Notes: a model not told the origin generated them from the sequence alone. A DNA stretch of 64,000 nucleotides from Bedellia somnulentella (GCA_963576735.1 OY755173.1:4496873-4560872); one strand, 5' to 3'. Shown: positions 30,001 to 38,250, numbered from the stretch's first letter. Numbers and translations are program-made.

Positions 30001-33000
30001 CAGCTGTGGACCACTTCTCAATTAGGAGTTATTGGAAACAGTTTGACAGTAAATTGGGACGGCTCTGATGATGGAAGATAATATATATACAGTGCTAGAC
30101 ATAGCGGAACAGACACGTGAACGAGTTGCCGCACACGTAGAAGTACGGGCAGTGACGGGCGCGGACCAGCTGTGGACCACTTCTCAATTAGGAGTTGTTG
30201 AAAACCGTATGATTGAGGCATTGGCACTTACCAATACATATTTGAGAATTTAATGTATGCCAAAAAGCATTAGGCCAATTTTGTAAAGATAGTGATAGGC
30301 ATACTGTTAACACTCGAAATAAGGAGTACGAGACAAACTTAATGTACCGAAGTGGAGACTTAATAAAGTAAGTAACTCCTTTTACTATACTATCCCTCAA
30401 AATGTTCAACAAACTTCCTTCTGACATATTGGAATTGCCAGTGGCATCTTTTAAAAAGGCAATTAAAGCAATGCTTTAAAGAAATCTTACTACAGTGATC
30501 TAGATTTTTTAAACGATAAGGACCCAACGCGCATATGACCGTGTCCGTAAAGCTATAAATCTTCCCTCGTTATTCCTAGGAATAATTGTCTGGTGAGGAT
30601 TTCTTTTTCACGTTATGTGATTAGATTTAGTGATAGACAATTAAGTTTAATTATGTCAAACAAGCGTTTGGTGTGGTCGCATAGAAATTCTTTTATTAAG
30701 TAAAAATATGCCCCAAAATTGTACAAACCATATTTTGAAAAAAATAAAAACTGTGGATGTAAAGTGTTTCTTTGTTGCTTCTTCTCTTTACGAACACCTT
30801 CCAAAGCAACGGATTAATGATAAATTTAAAAAAATTGAGGTTAAAAAAAATGTAGTTTGTAACTTAATTTTGAAAAGTAAACTATTTGACTTTTTGTTCT
30901 AATGATGGAAGATAATAGATATCCAATGCTAGATATTGAGGTCCCGTGAGGGGAACAGACATGTGAACGAGTTGGCACACACGTAGAAGTACGGACAGTG
31001 GCGCGCGCGGACCAGCTCGGCTGCGTTAAACTAAAAACAAGTATGTCGTTTTCGGCAAATTTTACAGGAGAGCGAAAAAACATTTTATTTCTTTAAATTT
31101 AAATATTTCCTAAAGTGATTGTCGGAACTTGATGATTTTTGGATATGTCCGACGTGATGTAGTTTCCTAATGAAATTAATATATTTTTTAACTTGACCTT
31201 TACAGTAACGCCAATGCAGAATGAAAATGCTTTTAGCATAATCTTACCCTATTATTTTTATCAATAGCGCCTTAAATAAGAAGATATTTTGAGTTTTAAT
31301 AATGTAGAAATAAGGGTCTTTCTATGACGAATCCAACGGTGTAAAAAAAAGCAAACGCTCAACAATCGACATACTTGTTTTAAGCTTAGAGCAGCCGAGC
31401 TGTGGGACACTTCTTAATTAGGAGTTATTGAATACAGTTTGAAAGTACAATGGGATTGTACTATTTGTCATCATAAGCCAAAAGATATCCACTGCAGGAC
31501 ATAGGCCTCCGAAGACTTCCACAAAGACCAGCTCTATATGCCCCTATCAATTGGCTTCTTGCGACTTCCACCAAGCAGGCCGACTAGGAACTATTCTTCG
31601 CTACTCGGATGCCTTGTCATATAAAAATATAAAATAACAGCCCCAAACAATGATTCGTAAATTTTTATGAGTAAGATTAATGTGCTATAGCAATCTTAGG
31701 CAAAAGTTTGAACCCATTTCTGAAACATCATTCCTGCATTATTTTAGGTAGTTAGAGTTTCAACGTTAACTAGGTTTCTTCGCACAATTTAAAGCACAAG
31801 TAACACATAGTCCTTTTCTTGACTTTAGGGGTATAATAAGCTAAAAATACTATTATAGAAGCGACTATCCAAAGTAAATCAAGCATGTTATCCAAAGATT
31901 TAACTTTAAAACAACATTACATACCTGGAAAAGTGACCTAAAACTCTCCACCCAGTCCTTCAACAAAGCCTCCTTGACTTCTTCATTGGCAGCAAGAAAT
32001 CCAGTGGCAGCCACTCGGCCGGACGAGCGAGGGAACAAGTCCAGCCAGGGTAGGTTTGGGTGCTGCCAGTACAGACACGTTTGGTGGAACAGAGCTCGGG
32101 GGGATGTGTCCAGGGTTGGGGATGATGTTGTGTCTAGGCAGCGGACGAAGCTGAAATATAAAAAATATATAAATAATTATAATTAGTGATATGCGTTAGT
32201 TTTTAAAGTATGTTTATCAGGTACAATAAAGGGGTGGTGGACATATAAGTTTTCCTGAATATTAATTTCAAGATTAACCCACGTAATTTCGTGTAAGAGG
32301 TCCCAAATATACTCACCCTGTGATTCCTGAAGCTTCTTCACTTGCTTTAAGTTGTTGGTTCCATGCAAATGGTTTGGGCGACATCAAACGCAGCCTCGTT
32401 ATCAGTGACCAGTCTATGGGCAGGTATTTGTGTCTCTCTTCCACTGTTTGCTAAAATATGGGTTAAAATATCCTTCATTATTTTGCTTTAAATAATACAT
32501 CTTGAATAAAAATAGAAGTTTTTCATGTATTTTTAATTTTATTTTAATTTTTCCAAACATGTGAATGCCCTGTTTTTGCTGTGGAATGTCGGCATAGAAC
32601 AGCACTACCCCATTTCTTCCCACGGGTGATCTAAAGAGGAAAGTAAGGGTATAGAGGTCTTTTTAAGTGATTCTTGGGAACCATCAGCAAAATATTTATA
32701 TTACAATCTTTTCCTCACTTAACTTCCAAAACAGCTGAATAATTTTCTGTTTCTGAAGCTCTGGCTACCCTTTTTGGACCTTTATAGCCCTGAGTATATG
32801 AATCCAAATGTGATGCATCTTTGGAAGATACAAACATCACTAGCATTTCAAATTCACCCGATTATATAAGCATATTACTTCATAAACACTTACATAAATG
32901 CAATATTTAAGATATTCTAGTAATACAAGTAGATACTTACAGGTTCAACAGTATGTTCGGCTGTGTATTTTTGCAGTAAATTTGAAAATGTTGATAATTT

Positions 33001-34950
33001 ATCAGTTTCAATTTCCTTTGAAGGCTTTTCTATCACTTTTGCGGGTAGGTTCAGTAAGGCAAACAGGGTTCTATCATTTGATTCGTCTATAGGAGATATT
33101 GCTTCTTCTAGCTTTGACTTTTTATTTTGTTGCCCATTGTGTCTGAAAGTAAAATTATTGATAAGTTGTTTCATGGCCCCAGCTAAGCAGTCTTCCCTCT
33201 TTTCTTTCTTAATACTTTACTTTCACACTCTCTCTTGTGATTTCTTAATAGCAACAACCATACAGTAAAAGTACAAGACAGTAAAAGAAAAAGACTATGA
33301 ATTATTACATTTTTCCTTCAGGAGTGAAATACAACCATCAAACTTAACTAGTACTAGTACTTTACTACTACTAGTTTTACTAAGTTGATGAATGGTGGAT
33401 GGAACTCAAGGTATATTTATATTAAAAGTATCTTGTATAAATGCCCCTTCAGTGGTTTCATTTTCTGATTTGGTTATTAATGGTTGGGGATCGAGTGCAC
33501 ATATTATCTCAAATTCTTGTCTAAAATGAGTTAAATTCTATATCCTACAACTATGGACCTACACCAATATGTATTCTAAAATTTCTCTTTATATGTGTGA
33601 TGGTTCTTAATGGTGAGGAAACCTTCCTGGACAGTGCTACTTAGTCATGTATCATTCATAGGCCTGCCCCCTATTACTTGAGTATGCAGACATAGCAAAA
33701 TGTAGATACTCTGAACACCATTAATAATGTCACATTAGTACCTCACCCCCCCCTTCATATACAGAAACATTTAAGCCTTTGAGTTATTTAAAACATTTAT
33801 AGCTGTTTTCTTACTATGACAACAATCCTCAATAGAGAAAGTGACATATAAACTGTAAATGCCCATTCGCTTATTGTTTTTCTGAAATAATTTGTTAGTG
33901 TTTACTCACATCATCACATTTCAAGTTAATATGTACATAAGTTTAAGCTGTGCATTGATACTTAAGTTGGAGAGCCAGGAGAACCTTTTATACATAAAGA
34001 CTAGCATACTCACACAAGTATAAAACATATTAAATAAGAACATAATTTAGCCTAAGTTACTCCTTACAACATCAACTATCTTGCCAGGGAAAGTCCAGTC
34101 AAAATAGGTTCAGTCATAACAAATTATTAGCTATAATAAACGGACACACAGAAAGAAATTAAAAAATATAGTTTTGTATTTACATACATACAAATACTCA
34201 TGGCTATAAATACTTAAAAGCTTTGCTTCAGAATAAAAAGTGCTTGAGTCACTTTGCAAAGTTAAATGGGAAATAGCTTGTAAAATAAAAGTCGTGGGTG
34301 ATGGGACTCCTACCACATCACCCAATAGTCCCTTTGTATGCCCAAATACCTGAAAAATTGGGTTTGTGCTATTCTAAGCCAACACCATACAGCTAACCTC
34401 TAGTTTTATGTATGCTTTTTTTTATATGTAACCTATAAACATTAATATGCAGGTAGTAAAGAGCATTTGTTCTACTACTTAAAAACAGAATCTCCTATTT
34501 TATTATTTAGTATAGATTTCACAGAAGAGGTATAGACCCAAAATCCGAGCTTTATCTCAAGAATGGTTCAGGTTCAGTGACATAAAAACACATCCATAAC
34601 AAATAAGTAAGACCTTATTACATATAATGCACGATTAAATGGCGTATTCACTTACTTGGAAAATGGATTTTTTCTTTTATCACTATCTAGCAGCCTGGAA
34701 AAGTCAATATTTTCAGGATTTTGACCATTTGCCGCGTTATCAGTTGAGCTATTTAAAGGTTGTTGTCTCATGCGTTCCTAAATTAAAATAGATATTTTGG
34801 CCATTAGAATCAGTAGAGTGATATTAATAATAATCGATATGAGACTAATTATCATGTAATGAGTAAAACCTGTAAAGCTTTCTTCCGCTTTTTTAGCCGA
34901 TGCAGGTGCATCACTTCGTTCGGCCTTTTCCAAGGAGAAGGGGGCTCCAT
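11875..34950 (-). CDS. DONSON: DONSON / humpty dumpty replication protein, complete, 10 exons
   Basis: DONSON is a nuclear replication factor that helps assemble the CMG helicase and protects forks. The Drosophila ortholog is humpty dumpty. Exons on the minus strand: 34870-34950, 34656-34777, 32941-33142, 32317-32450, 31925-32150, 29189-29339, 27353-27600, 22094-22297, 12653-12845 and 11875-12053. They join to 1740 bases, 579 residues plus TGA, close to the ~566 of human DONSON. Every junction is GT-AG and the phases fit. Diagnostic segments: basic N-terminus (residues 1-30), CLYWQHPNLPWLDLFPRS (about 205-222), ARHCPYFYVCANSFTCLFR (about 259-277), STRGLRHTLRQE, LELRGPILPSTVHSLFRV, and the C-terminal DDDTYTW. 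An acidic low-complexity insert lies in exon 7. No frame lesions were found. The start is the ATG at 34950 (MEPPSPWKRPNEVMHLHRLK), which keeps phase with exon 2. Introns are swollen by repeats. Confidence 0.94.
12347..12425 (+). repeat. LINE-R 3'-end fragment
   Basis: GAATCGTACAAAGTGGC and the TGGAAACTAATGG ending match the 3' ends of LINE-R copies at 43505 and 62450. Confidence 0.5.
12460..12545 (+). repeat. Rep-D fragment
   Basis: TGTTCATGAAAACCTCATGT followed by a short ATTATTACTAATAAATAAAG and a CTGTGTCGAAA piece of the tRNA-like head, as in the copy at 46065-46285. Confidence 0.6.
12653..12845 (-). CDS. DONSON: DONSON exon 9
   Basis: VRESTITCDNSQYHSLELRG to FSWAVEAIHK. Acceptor TATAG and donor AAAG|GTATGT. 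Confidence 0.93.
13180..13321 (-). mobile_element. Rep-A copy, 3' portion, split by FB-1
   Basis: The ACATACATAAATATACTG tail runs to GGTGATGGGTCTCCAACC. The rest of this copy resumes at 20928 after the FB-1 insertion. Confidence 0.8.
13665..13710. repeat. (TG)n microsatellite in LINE 3' UTR
   Basis: A run of GT dinucleotides with a few interruptions. Confidence 0.9.
13810..16818 (-). pseudogene. LINE ORF2: endonuclease plus reverse transcriptase, one stop
   Basis: One reading frame of about 1000 codons from ATG at 16818 to the stop at 13810, broken only by a TAA near 16204. The N-terminal part is an APE-type endonuclease (ISQNIRSIYSNFDDF, LVLTESRI, IYRSPSNINAETF, IITGDININI). The reverse transcriptase follows with NYRPISVLTAISKILEKLL, NSQFGFRQGKSTEDAV, FLDLKKAFDTV, GVPQGSVLGPTLFLIYINDL and the catalytic YADDTAVVF. 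It nicks target DNA and copies the LINE RNA in place. The motifs fit the CR1/Jockey group; the exact clade is not assigned. Confidence 0.92.
17171..18307 (-). CDS. LINE ORF1 protein (PHD-like finger plus coiled coil)
   Basis: 378 codons, intact. The N-terminus has a Cys/His-rich finger (CAACKEKIQDLNFLECSTC, then CPEC) resembling the PHD-like domains in ORF1 of several insect LINEs. A charged region follows, then a long coiled coil (about 135-215, LTLKNEELQKQITSLENQ) and a C-terminal nucleic-acid-binding-like part. It presumably packages LINE RNA. ORF2 starts about 350 bases downstream. Confidence 0.82.
   Translation of the reverse strand: MATDCAACKEKIQDLNFLECSTCERLYDLKCLNLCIEYLTNMTLDQRQSWFCPECASKQRKGDNSSTPVRVLAVSVSAPHNNTFTKTENVNKIRGDHKKTTKKNQQQEKSSISTKNQQDPTIPQGGDQLREFKEDMRKLISEFSNAQKGELNEVKAALKEIQVTNRNIENAISHLTLKNEELQKQITSLENQVREDRQYIILLEDKLEDIQNTSRKANIEIKNVPKIENEEKKDLINIAIQLSATINSKICKSDIKDVYRVRGRKADQKNTPIILELTSALVKNDIMKNAKIFSIKNREKLCAKHVGLKSNENTPIFLSEHLTAKGSRLHFLARDLKKSKQYKFCWTSNGKVFVRKTEQSPVILIKKEEQVQHLMLHD
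18733..18880 (+). mobile_element. 5'-truncated Rep-A inside Hel-2
   Basis: Starts within the element (TTTTTAAGTGAATATTGGGC) and ends AGCCGTTAGAATATACTCAT. Confidence 0.7.
19372..19441 (-). repeat. tRNA-like stretch inside Hel-2
   Basis: The reverse complement has an A-box-like TGGCGTAGCGGTATACCG and a B-box-like GGTTCGAATCG at tRNA spacing. It looks like the head of a tRNA-derived SINE, not a functional tRNA. Confidence 0.5.
20302..20437 (+). repeat. FB-1 loop: captured piece of an RTE-type LINE
   Basis: Encodes ERAMLGISLRDRIRNEEVR and [17 protein letters not shown] readings that match the 3' end of the LINE ORF at 59836-59960. This is foreign sequence between the two arms. Confidence 0.75.
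20928..20957 (-). mobile_element. remainder of the Rep-A copy split by FB-1
   Basis: GCCCAAAAATCACTTAAGAA continues the copy that stopped at 13321. Confidence 0.7.
20959..21190 (+). mobile_element. Rep-A copy
   Basis: GGCTTAGAATAGCACTACCC to GCCGTGAGTATATGTATTT, head to head with the previous fragment. Confidence 0.85.
21405..21653 (+). mobile_element. Rep-A copy, full length
   Basis: GCCGTGTAGTGTCGGCTTAG to GCCGTGAGAATATGTATG plus TATG tail. Confidence 0.88.
21775..22012 (-). mobile_element. SINE-C copy (tRNA-derived head)
   Basis: The right end, reverse-complemented, has CCGAGTGGATAGGTGACTCG and GAGTTCGATCCCCGATGAGA, A- and B-box-like parts of a tRNA. The body (ACTCAACGATATATTTAAAA) is shared with the copy at 48640-48850. 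Confidence 0.75.
22094..22297 (-). CDS. DONSON: DONSON exon 8
   Basis: ARIQNAQESTVDSAAESLLL to AFHGGTLQSLK. Acceptor TTCCAG and donor AAG|GTAACA, phase 0 both sides. Confidence 0.93.
22298..22605. other. intron sequence, nothing recognised
   Basis: AT-rich, no repeats or coding signal seen. Confidence 0.5.
22611..22833 (+). repeat. 5' LTR
   Basis: Starts TGTTGCCACCCTTATC and ends ACACAATGGCAAA. AATAAA at about 22770 may be its poly(A) signal. Confidence 0.93.
22835..22844 (+). promoter_or_regulatory. primer binding site, tRNA-Trp type
   Basis: TGGTGACCCC one base after the 5' LTR. Confidence 0.8.
22865..23698 (+). CDS. gag: retrotransposon Gag
   Basis: 277 codons, intact. The capsid-like region includes IPEFWKDQPRLWFTQLEATL and KYKSIKERLIDCYEESEHQQ. 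The Cys/His box CYYHSKYRKYARNCIKPC lies near residues 246-263. It forms the particle that carries the element's RNA. It overlaps pol by about 70 bases in a different frame. Confidence 0.9.
   Translation: MAQSPCKTNGSQQEILEIAAGTSVLSRIPEFWKDQPRLWFTQLEATLAPQKQGDDYKYNMVIAKLSKEEILQVNDLISSPPTTEKYKSIKERLIDCYEESEHQQFEKLLTNMELGDQKPSQLLRKMRVLGRNKISDETIKLLWLRLLPPTVTTVLAVTEDIDIEKMSHIADKIIMNSKITEVSAVSRNTDDSGTALILAQLAKLQLEIDAIQQNRGGHRRNNYKHQRSTTRPSSRSTSQVRNQFCYYHSKYRKYARNCIKPCSWNPDYGGSLYHLPI
23625..26753 (+). pseudogene. pol: retrotransposon Pol, one in-frame stop
   Basis: Order: aspartic protease (ILIDTGANISVI), reverse transcriptase (KIDIRKAYHCIPV, TPFGLFEYLRMPFGLRNAAQ, FVFVDDCLIA), then a TAA at 24750-24752, the RT thumb (LDFLGYHITSKGI), RNase H (LMTDASNTCIGAVL, YSTFDRELLGVYLAVKHF, FTDHRPLTYAF), integrase zinc finger (H-H-C-C ending WCKLCIACQKSK) and integrase core Asp/Asp/Glu (LHMDIVGPL, TTDQGRQFES, QSNGMIERFH). 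The frame is otherwise open for ~1040 codons. The single stop within RT should block a full Pol unless it is read through or is a base error. Confidence 0.93.
26754..26973 (+). other. untranslated 3' part of the retrotransposon
   Basis: No open frame; AT-rich towards the purine tract. Confidence 0.6.
26974..26982 (+). promoter_or_regulatory. polypurine tract
   Basis: AAAGGGGGG five bases before the 3' LTR, the usual plus-strand primer. Confidence 0.8.
26988..27210 (+). repeat. 3' LTR
   Basis: Reads identical to the 5' LTR over 223 bases, followed by AATGA. Confidence 0.93.
27353..27600 (-). CDS. DONSON: DONSON exon 7 (acidic insert)
   Basis: Starts VEFTMPLRGDNKKKLNTSDS, continues through a long Asp/Asn/Ser-rich disordered stretch to DQFLSQLGFEHDVIKRINN. 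Acceptor CACAG and donor CAG|GTAATC. Confidence 0.92.
27601..27940. other. DONSON intron 6, left part
   Basis: No recognised feature before the Rep-A copy. Confidence 0.45.
27941..28137 (+). mobile_element. Rep-A copy with 3' end replaced
   Basis: CTTAGAATGTCACTACCCCA to AAGCTCTGGCTCTGGCTC. Its tail is cut by the FB-1 arm that follows. Confidence 0.75.
28139..29052. mobile_element. FB-1 single-arm copy
   Basis: Matches the right arm of FB-1 from CACACCCACCAAAAAAATCT to GCTAGACCCTTT. The other arm and the loop are absent. Split by Rep-E. Confidence 0.82.
28501..28991 (+). mobile_element. Rep-E copy, 5'-truncated
   Basis: Begins AGAACTACGGGCTAGATC, which is internal to the longer copy at 35204-35838, and ends GCTACGGAACCC. 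Flanked by TAAAAAT on both sides (28494-28500, 28992-28998). 5' truncation with an apparent target duplication points to retroposition. Confidence 0.75.
29189..29339 (-). CDS. DONSON: DONSON exon 6
   Basis: LVRARHCPYFYVCANSFTCL to STRGLRHTLRQE. Acceptor CCCTCAG after 29339 and donor GAAG|GTACGT. Its first ~66 bases are copied in the array to the right. Confidence 0.94.
29275..30203 (-). repeat. 166-bp tandem array, ~5.6 units, each with the start of DONSON exon 6
   Basis: The marker CGGAACAGACACGTGAACGA recurs at 29275, 29441, 29607, 29773, 29939 and 30105, exactly 166 bases apart. On the minus strand each unit holds an acceptor (CCACAG or CTCAG), the first 66 or so coding bases of exon 6, then intron-like sequence with no splice donor. 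Confidence 0.95.
30330..30540 (+). repeat. C-terminal fragment of a LINE ORF
   Basis: The reading KMFNKLPSDILELPVASF followed by KKAIKAML resembles the end of insect LINE reverse-transcriptase proteins; several stops follow. Confidence 0.45.
30541..30900. other. intron sequence, nothing recognised
   Basis: AT-rich with no coding signal or repeat ends. Confidence 0.4.
30901..31456 (-). repeat. older outlying unit of the 166-bp repeat, split by a MITE
   Basis: 30901-31017 holds ATGATGGAAGATAATAGATA and GAACGAGTTGGCACACACGT. 31398-31456 continues with CTGTGGGACACTTCTTAATT and GGAGTTATTGAATACAGTTT. More diverged than the array proper. Confidence 0.75.
31018..31397. mobile_element. 380-bp MITE with ~30-base inverted ends
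   Basis: Ends CGGCTGC...AAAACAAGTATGTCG are inverted at the two sides. Flanked by AGCT (31014-31017, 31398-31401); the empty site CCAGCTGTGG is visible in the array units. No coding region. Confidence 0.75.
31469..31620 (-). repeat. 3' end of an RTE-type LINE
   Basis: TCATCATAAGCC and CCACTGCAGGACATAGGCCT are the reverse of the LINE end near 60140-60180. Confidence 0.6.
31925..32150 (-). CDS. DONSON: DONSON exon 5
   Basis: FVRCLDTTSSPTLDTSPRAL, then the diagnostic CLYWQHPNLPWLDLFPRS, ending DWVESFRSLFQ. Acceptor TTTCAG and donor CAG|GTATGT. Confidence 0.95.
32317..32450 (-). CDS. DONSON: DONSON exon 4
   Basis: QTVEERHKYLPIDWSLITRL to KASEEASGIT. Acceptor TTTTAG and donor GG|GTGAGT. Confidence 0.93.
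32586..32801 (+). mobile_element. Rep-A copy
   Basis: ATGTCGGCATAGAACAGCAC to TATAGCCCTGAGTATATGAA in DONSON intron 3. Confidence 0.8.
32941..33142 (-). CDS. DONSON: DONSON exon 3
   Basis: HNGQQNKKSKLEEAISPIDE to LQKYTAEHTVEP. Acceptor TTTCAG and donor CCT|GTAAGT. Confidence 0.92.
33600..33745 (+). repeat. diverged SINE-B body fragment
   Basis: TGGTGAGGAAACC, AGGCCTGCCCCCTATTACTT and TACTCTGAACACCA in SINE-B order. Confidence 0.6.
34181..34393 (-). mobile_element. Rep-A copy
   Basis: TACATACATACAAATACTCA to CTAAGCCAACACCATACAGC in DONSON intron 2. Confidence 0.82.
34656..34777 (-). CDS. DONSON: DONSON exon 2
   Basis: ERMRQQPLNSSTDNAANGQN to SRLLDSDKRKNPFSK (last codon shared with exon 3). 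Acceptor ATTTAG and donor AA|GTAAGT. Confidence 0.92.
34870..34950 (-). CDS. DONSON: DONSON exon 1 with start codon
   Basis: 27 codons from ATG, MEPPSPWKRPNEVMHLHRLK then KRKKALQ, donor CAG|GTTTTA. Of the three frames only this one has an ATG and enters exon 2 in the right phase. Confidence 0.88.
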
Positions 34951-35203
34951 TTCTGATTTGCACTCAACAGATAAATAAAGGCTACATATATTTCTATTCA
35001 AGTCGGTCTATTCTATTTATTTAGAAAGATGTAGATACGTTTTCACAACTTATCATATCACAAAGAAAATATCCGTTGAGTTGATGCAAGCGCAGGGTTT
35101 GTTTATGTTTTTTTTTTATTAGTAGACACATTGCAAATGCAGACTATTATGTTCTCTGCCACTATCAATAGTTTGTTGTAGGTGTGGTGTAATAATCAAA
35201 TAT
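34951..35203. promoter_or_regulatory. presumed DONSON 5' UTR and promoter side
   Basis: Upstream of the DONSON start and AT-rich. No distinct promoter motif was recognised; assigned by position only. Confidence 0.3.
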
Positions 35204-35838
35204 TAAAAAAACCGGCCAAGTGCGAGTCGGATCGCGCACTAAGGGTTCCGTACTATCATATATATAGAAAATCCCGTTTGTGTGAAAATCATGGGAGCCA
35301 AATTAGGTAAGTAATTTGATTTATGACGTTTAAAAATAGAACTACGGGCTAGATCTCATTCAAACCAATTTTCGTTAGTAGTTTGTATAGTAATACACAT
35401 CATATATTTTTTTCAGTATTATCATGCCCATATTTTAGAAGTTACGGGGGGGGGGACACACATTTTAGCACTTTGAAAAAGTCTCTCGCGCAAACTATTC
35501 AGTTTTGAAAAAAATGATATAAGAAACCTCAACATCATTTTCAAATACCTTTTGATAGATATCCCACACGTATAGGTTTGATGAAAAAAAAAATTTTGAG
35601 TTTCAGTTCTATGTATGGGGAACCCTAAAAATTTTGGTTTTTTTTTCAGATTTTATTTTAAAATCTTAATGCGGTTTACAGAATACATCTACGCACCAAT
35701 TTCCAATAATGTAGTTCTTATAGTTTCGGAATAAACTGGCTGTGACATACGGACGGACGGACGGACGGACGGACAGACAGACAGACATGACGAATCTATA
35801 AGGGTCCCGTTTTTGCCATTTGGCTACGGAACCCTAAA
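35204..35838 (+). mobile_element. Rep-E copy, longest
   Basis: Starts AAACCGGCCAAGTGCGAGTC, then GGGTTCCGTACTATC, a (GGAC)n/(AGAC)n run and the end GGCTACGGAACCC. It is a familiar dispersed sequence in Lepidoptera. Its class is unresolved, but see the 5'-truncated copy at 28501. Confidence 0.8.
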
Positions 35839-35865
35839 AAGATTATCACGATTACAGATTCCAAT

Positions 35866-36030
35866 GTGGGGTAGCCAGAGTTATAAAATTAAAAATTTCT
35901 AAGTTAATTTTGGAAATGGATTGGGTGGGAAAAAGATTACGGTTGGTGTTGGTGGTGGGTCTCATCTCATCACTTCGCCCAACAATCACTTGAAATGATC
36001 CAAAACTCTAAATCGCCTCTAACGACACTC
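35866..36030 (-). mobile_element. Rep-A fragment
   Basis: GGGGTAGCCAGAGTTATAAA to CTAAATCGCCTCTAACGACA. Confidence 0.7.
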
Positions 36031-36973
36031 ATCGGAATATGTAAATGTTTAAGTGCAGTTTTAGATGACATATACCGTGTATTAATATAGTTCAAAGAGG
36101 CCAAAACAATAAGAGAAGAGAAATTTAGCATCCGTTTGTATTTCATAATACCAATGGGCAGGCAATAGGTTAATGGCTAGGTCTTAATAATCTATGTGAA
36201 ACTCTTTGCTATATCATATATGACTTGTGCGTTAACGTATTTAATATAATATTCACCATCGTATGAGTCAAAGGCGGGACAAGAGTTTTTGGCTCTTTAG
36301 CTAGCAGGTCCTATCCAAATTCACTCATATTGTCTCAAATTTCTTTTGCTATTTATAAATATAGTCCTATATCTTGAGAAGTTTTTGAATAATTTTAATA
36401 ATGACTATAGAAATATATTCATTCGCCTATGGGAGTTTTCTTTAAAGTCTGGAGTGTTCGTCTTGACCGTAGCCATACAAACAAAGCTGTATTCGTTCTG
36501 GGTGGGCTTACAACGATGGTTTATGTTTCATAGTAAGTAAGTTATCAGTTATATCACAATACGATGTAAACCGGACGAGTGGCTAAATTGTAATACCTTT
36601 ATAAAGGCAAGCCAACGTAATAGTAAACTAACTTCTAAGTTTGGGTTGCCCTAAATTAAACCGGGAACGGATTTTACAGTATAACTCAAACTACTTAGAT
36701 TTGTATGTGCAAGCAGGCTTTAGAATGAGAATGGGATGTATGGAATAGCATGGATCAAATCTTCTCTTTGAGGAGCATCACCGAAATATTCTTAGCTAAG
36801 AAACAAAAGGTGTATTGCTCCTTCATAGATTTGGATCGCAAACACGAATATAAAAGACCAAGTTGGATATTTTTTATTTCACCTTACTTATTGCAACCTT
36901 AATTATTCAACTTTGTCCTTTAATGACGTCATCGATCGAAAAAATCGCGTAGCGACATGCAAATGATGCGAAA
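36031..36973. other. intergenic, nothing recognised
   Basis: Read on both strands; no coding signal, tandem structure or family repeat seen. Confidence 0.45.
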
Positions 36974-37095
36974 TCTATACTTATAATAAATCTGTAGAGA
37001 GGTCAATTCTGTACATGAAATATATTTTCAAAATAACTATCAGGTGGTGATTAGGGATCGATACTGATGCCAAAAATGCAATCAGTAAAGTTTTC

Positions 37096-37134
<39 letters not shown>

Positions 37135-37939
37135 GGTTTGTATGTTCCTTATGGAAACAAAAACTACTCGACGGATTTTAACGAAACTTGGTACAATTAT
37201 TCTTCATACTCCTGCGCAGGTTTTTGTATACTTTCCAGCAGAGAAGTAAAGGGGAATTTTGGGAAATTTTGGGAAAACGGGAGAAGTTACTCCATTTCTT
37301 AAGCATCCGTCGCGTGTGCAGCCTTAATGGTTAAACTTACATAGAAATCATGTGTGGCGGAAATATTCTTCATAAAATTATCTAAAAAAAAATCCTCAAC
37401 AGTATATGTCTATCTTTTACGGTTGACTCACAATAACACGTGTAATTCCTGATAGCTTAGCAGTTCGGAACATCCTGATTATATTTGTTTACTCTTACGT
37501 TTGTAAACCTCTCACTCATCCCTAATTTAAAAAAGGTAACATTATTACCTATTCAATAAAAAAAGAATCATAGAAATCGGTAGACAAACACCGATATTAT
37601 TTATAAAATAAGCCATCGCGCCCGTGATCGAAACCAAATCTTTACTAATTTACATATACCATACTAGATGGCGCCAGTAGTTGCATCCTACATAACGTAA
37701 TGATTTATTTTTTAGATTGTTATAAATACTTCATGGCGTTTTATTCCAAAATTTGCTATTAAACGGAAATACTGAACCGTTCATTAAAGCGCATTCAAAA
37801 TCACCAAACTATACTGTTAAGGGAGTGCTATAAATTTAATAAATTGAAAACATTACGCTGAACTGAAGTGACTGAAGAAAGAAAGCTCAGATATTTAAAA
37901 AAACAACGCTACCCGTGCGAAGCTGGGACGATCCACTAG
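36974..37939 (+). mobile_element. Hel-1 Helitron copy A
   Basis: Starts TCTATACTTATAATAAATCT after an A and ends CGATCCACTAG before a T. 966 bases, no gene, (TCTG)n at 37097-37134. The ends agree with copies B and C. Confidence 0.85.
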
Positions 37940-38250
37940 TGTTTAATAAAAATATTGCTGATTGCAAAACATTTCACGAATTTGTGATCTCAAATGATAT
38001 TACATTAAATAAACCTATGATTTTCGATGCTTTATTATAGTAAACTGCAATAACGAATGTCTTAGAAATAACATTGAAGGTCAAACACTGTTACAGTTTT
38101 TTGATAAAATAAAAGTCATCATAGCTTTATTTGATTTAATTTAAAGAAAATATTGTTTAATAAGATAATATCTCGAAATGGTTTTGTAACCAGCATCACT
38201 TTTGTAAAACTTTTTGAATTTTGCTTTGGGGAGTCAACTTATACATGCAT
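37940..38250. other. intergenic, nothing recognised
   Basis: No features seen. Confidence 0.4.

Noticed and set aside
29275..30203. Possible CRISPR-like array
   Set aside because: Eukaryotic sequence, 166-base head-to-tail units with no unique spacers; it is a tandem duplication of an exon border.
34778..34963. 61-codon frame with a GTG start as the DONSON N-terminus
   Set aside because: It does not enter exon 2 in phase; the overlapping ATG frame from 34950 does.
37067..37249. 60-codon frame with CLSV repeats
   Set aside because: Translation of the TCTG microsatellite in Hel-1; the frame at 49524 is the same in copy B.
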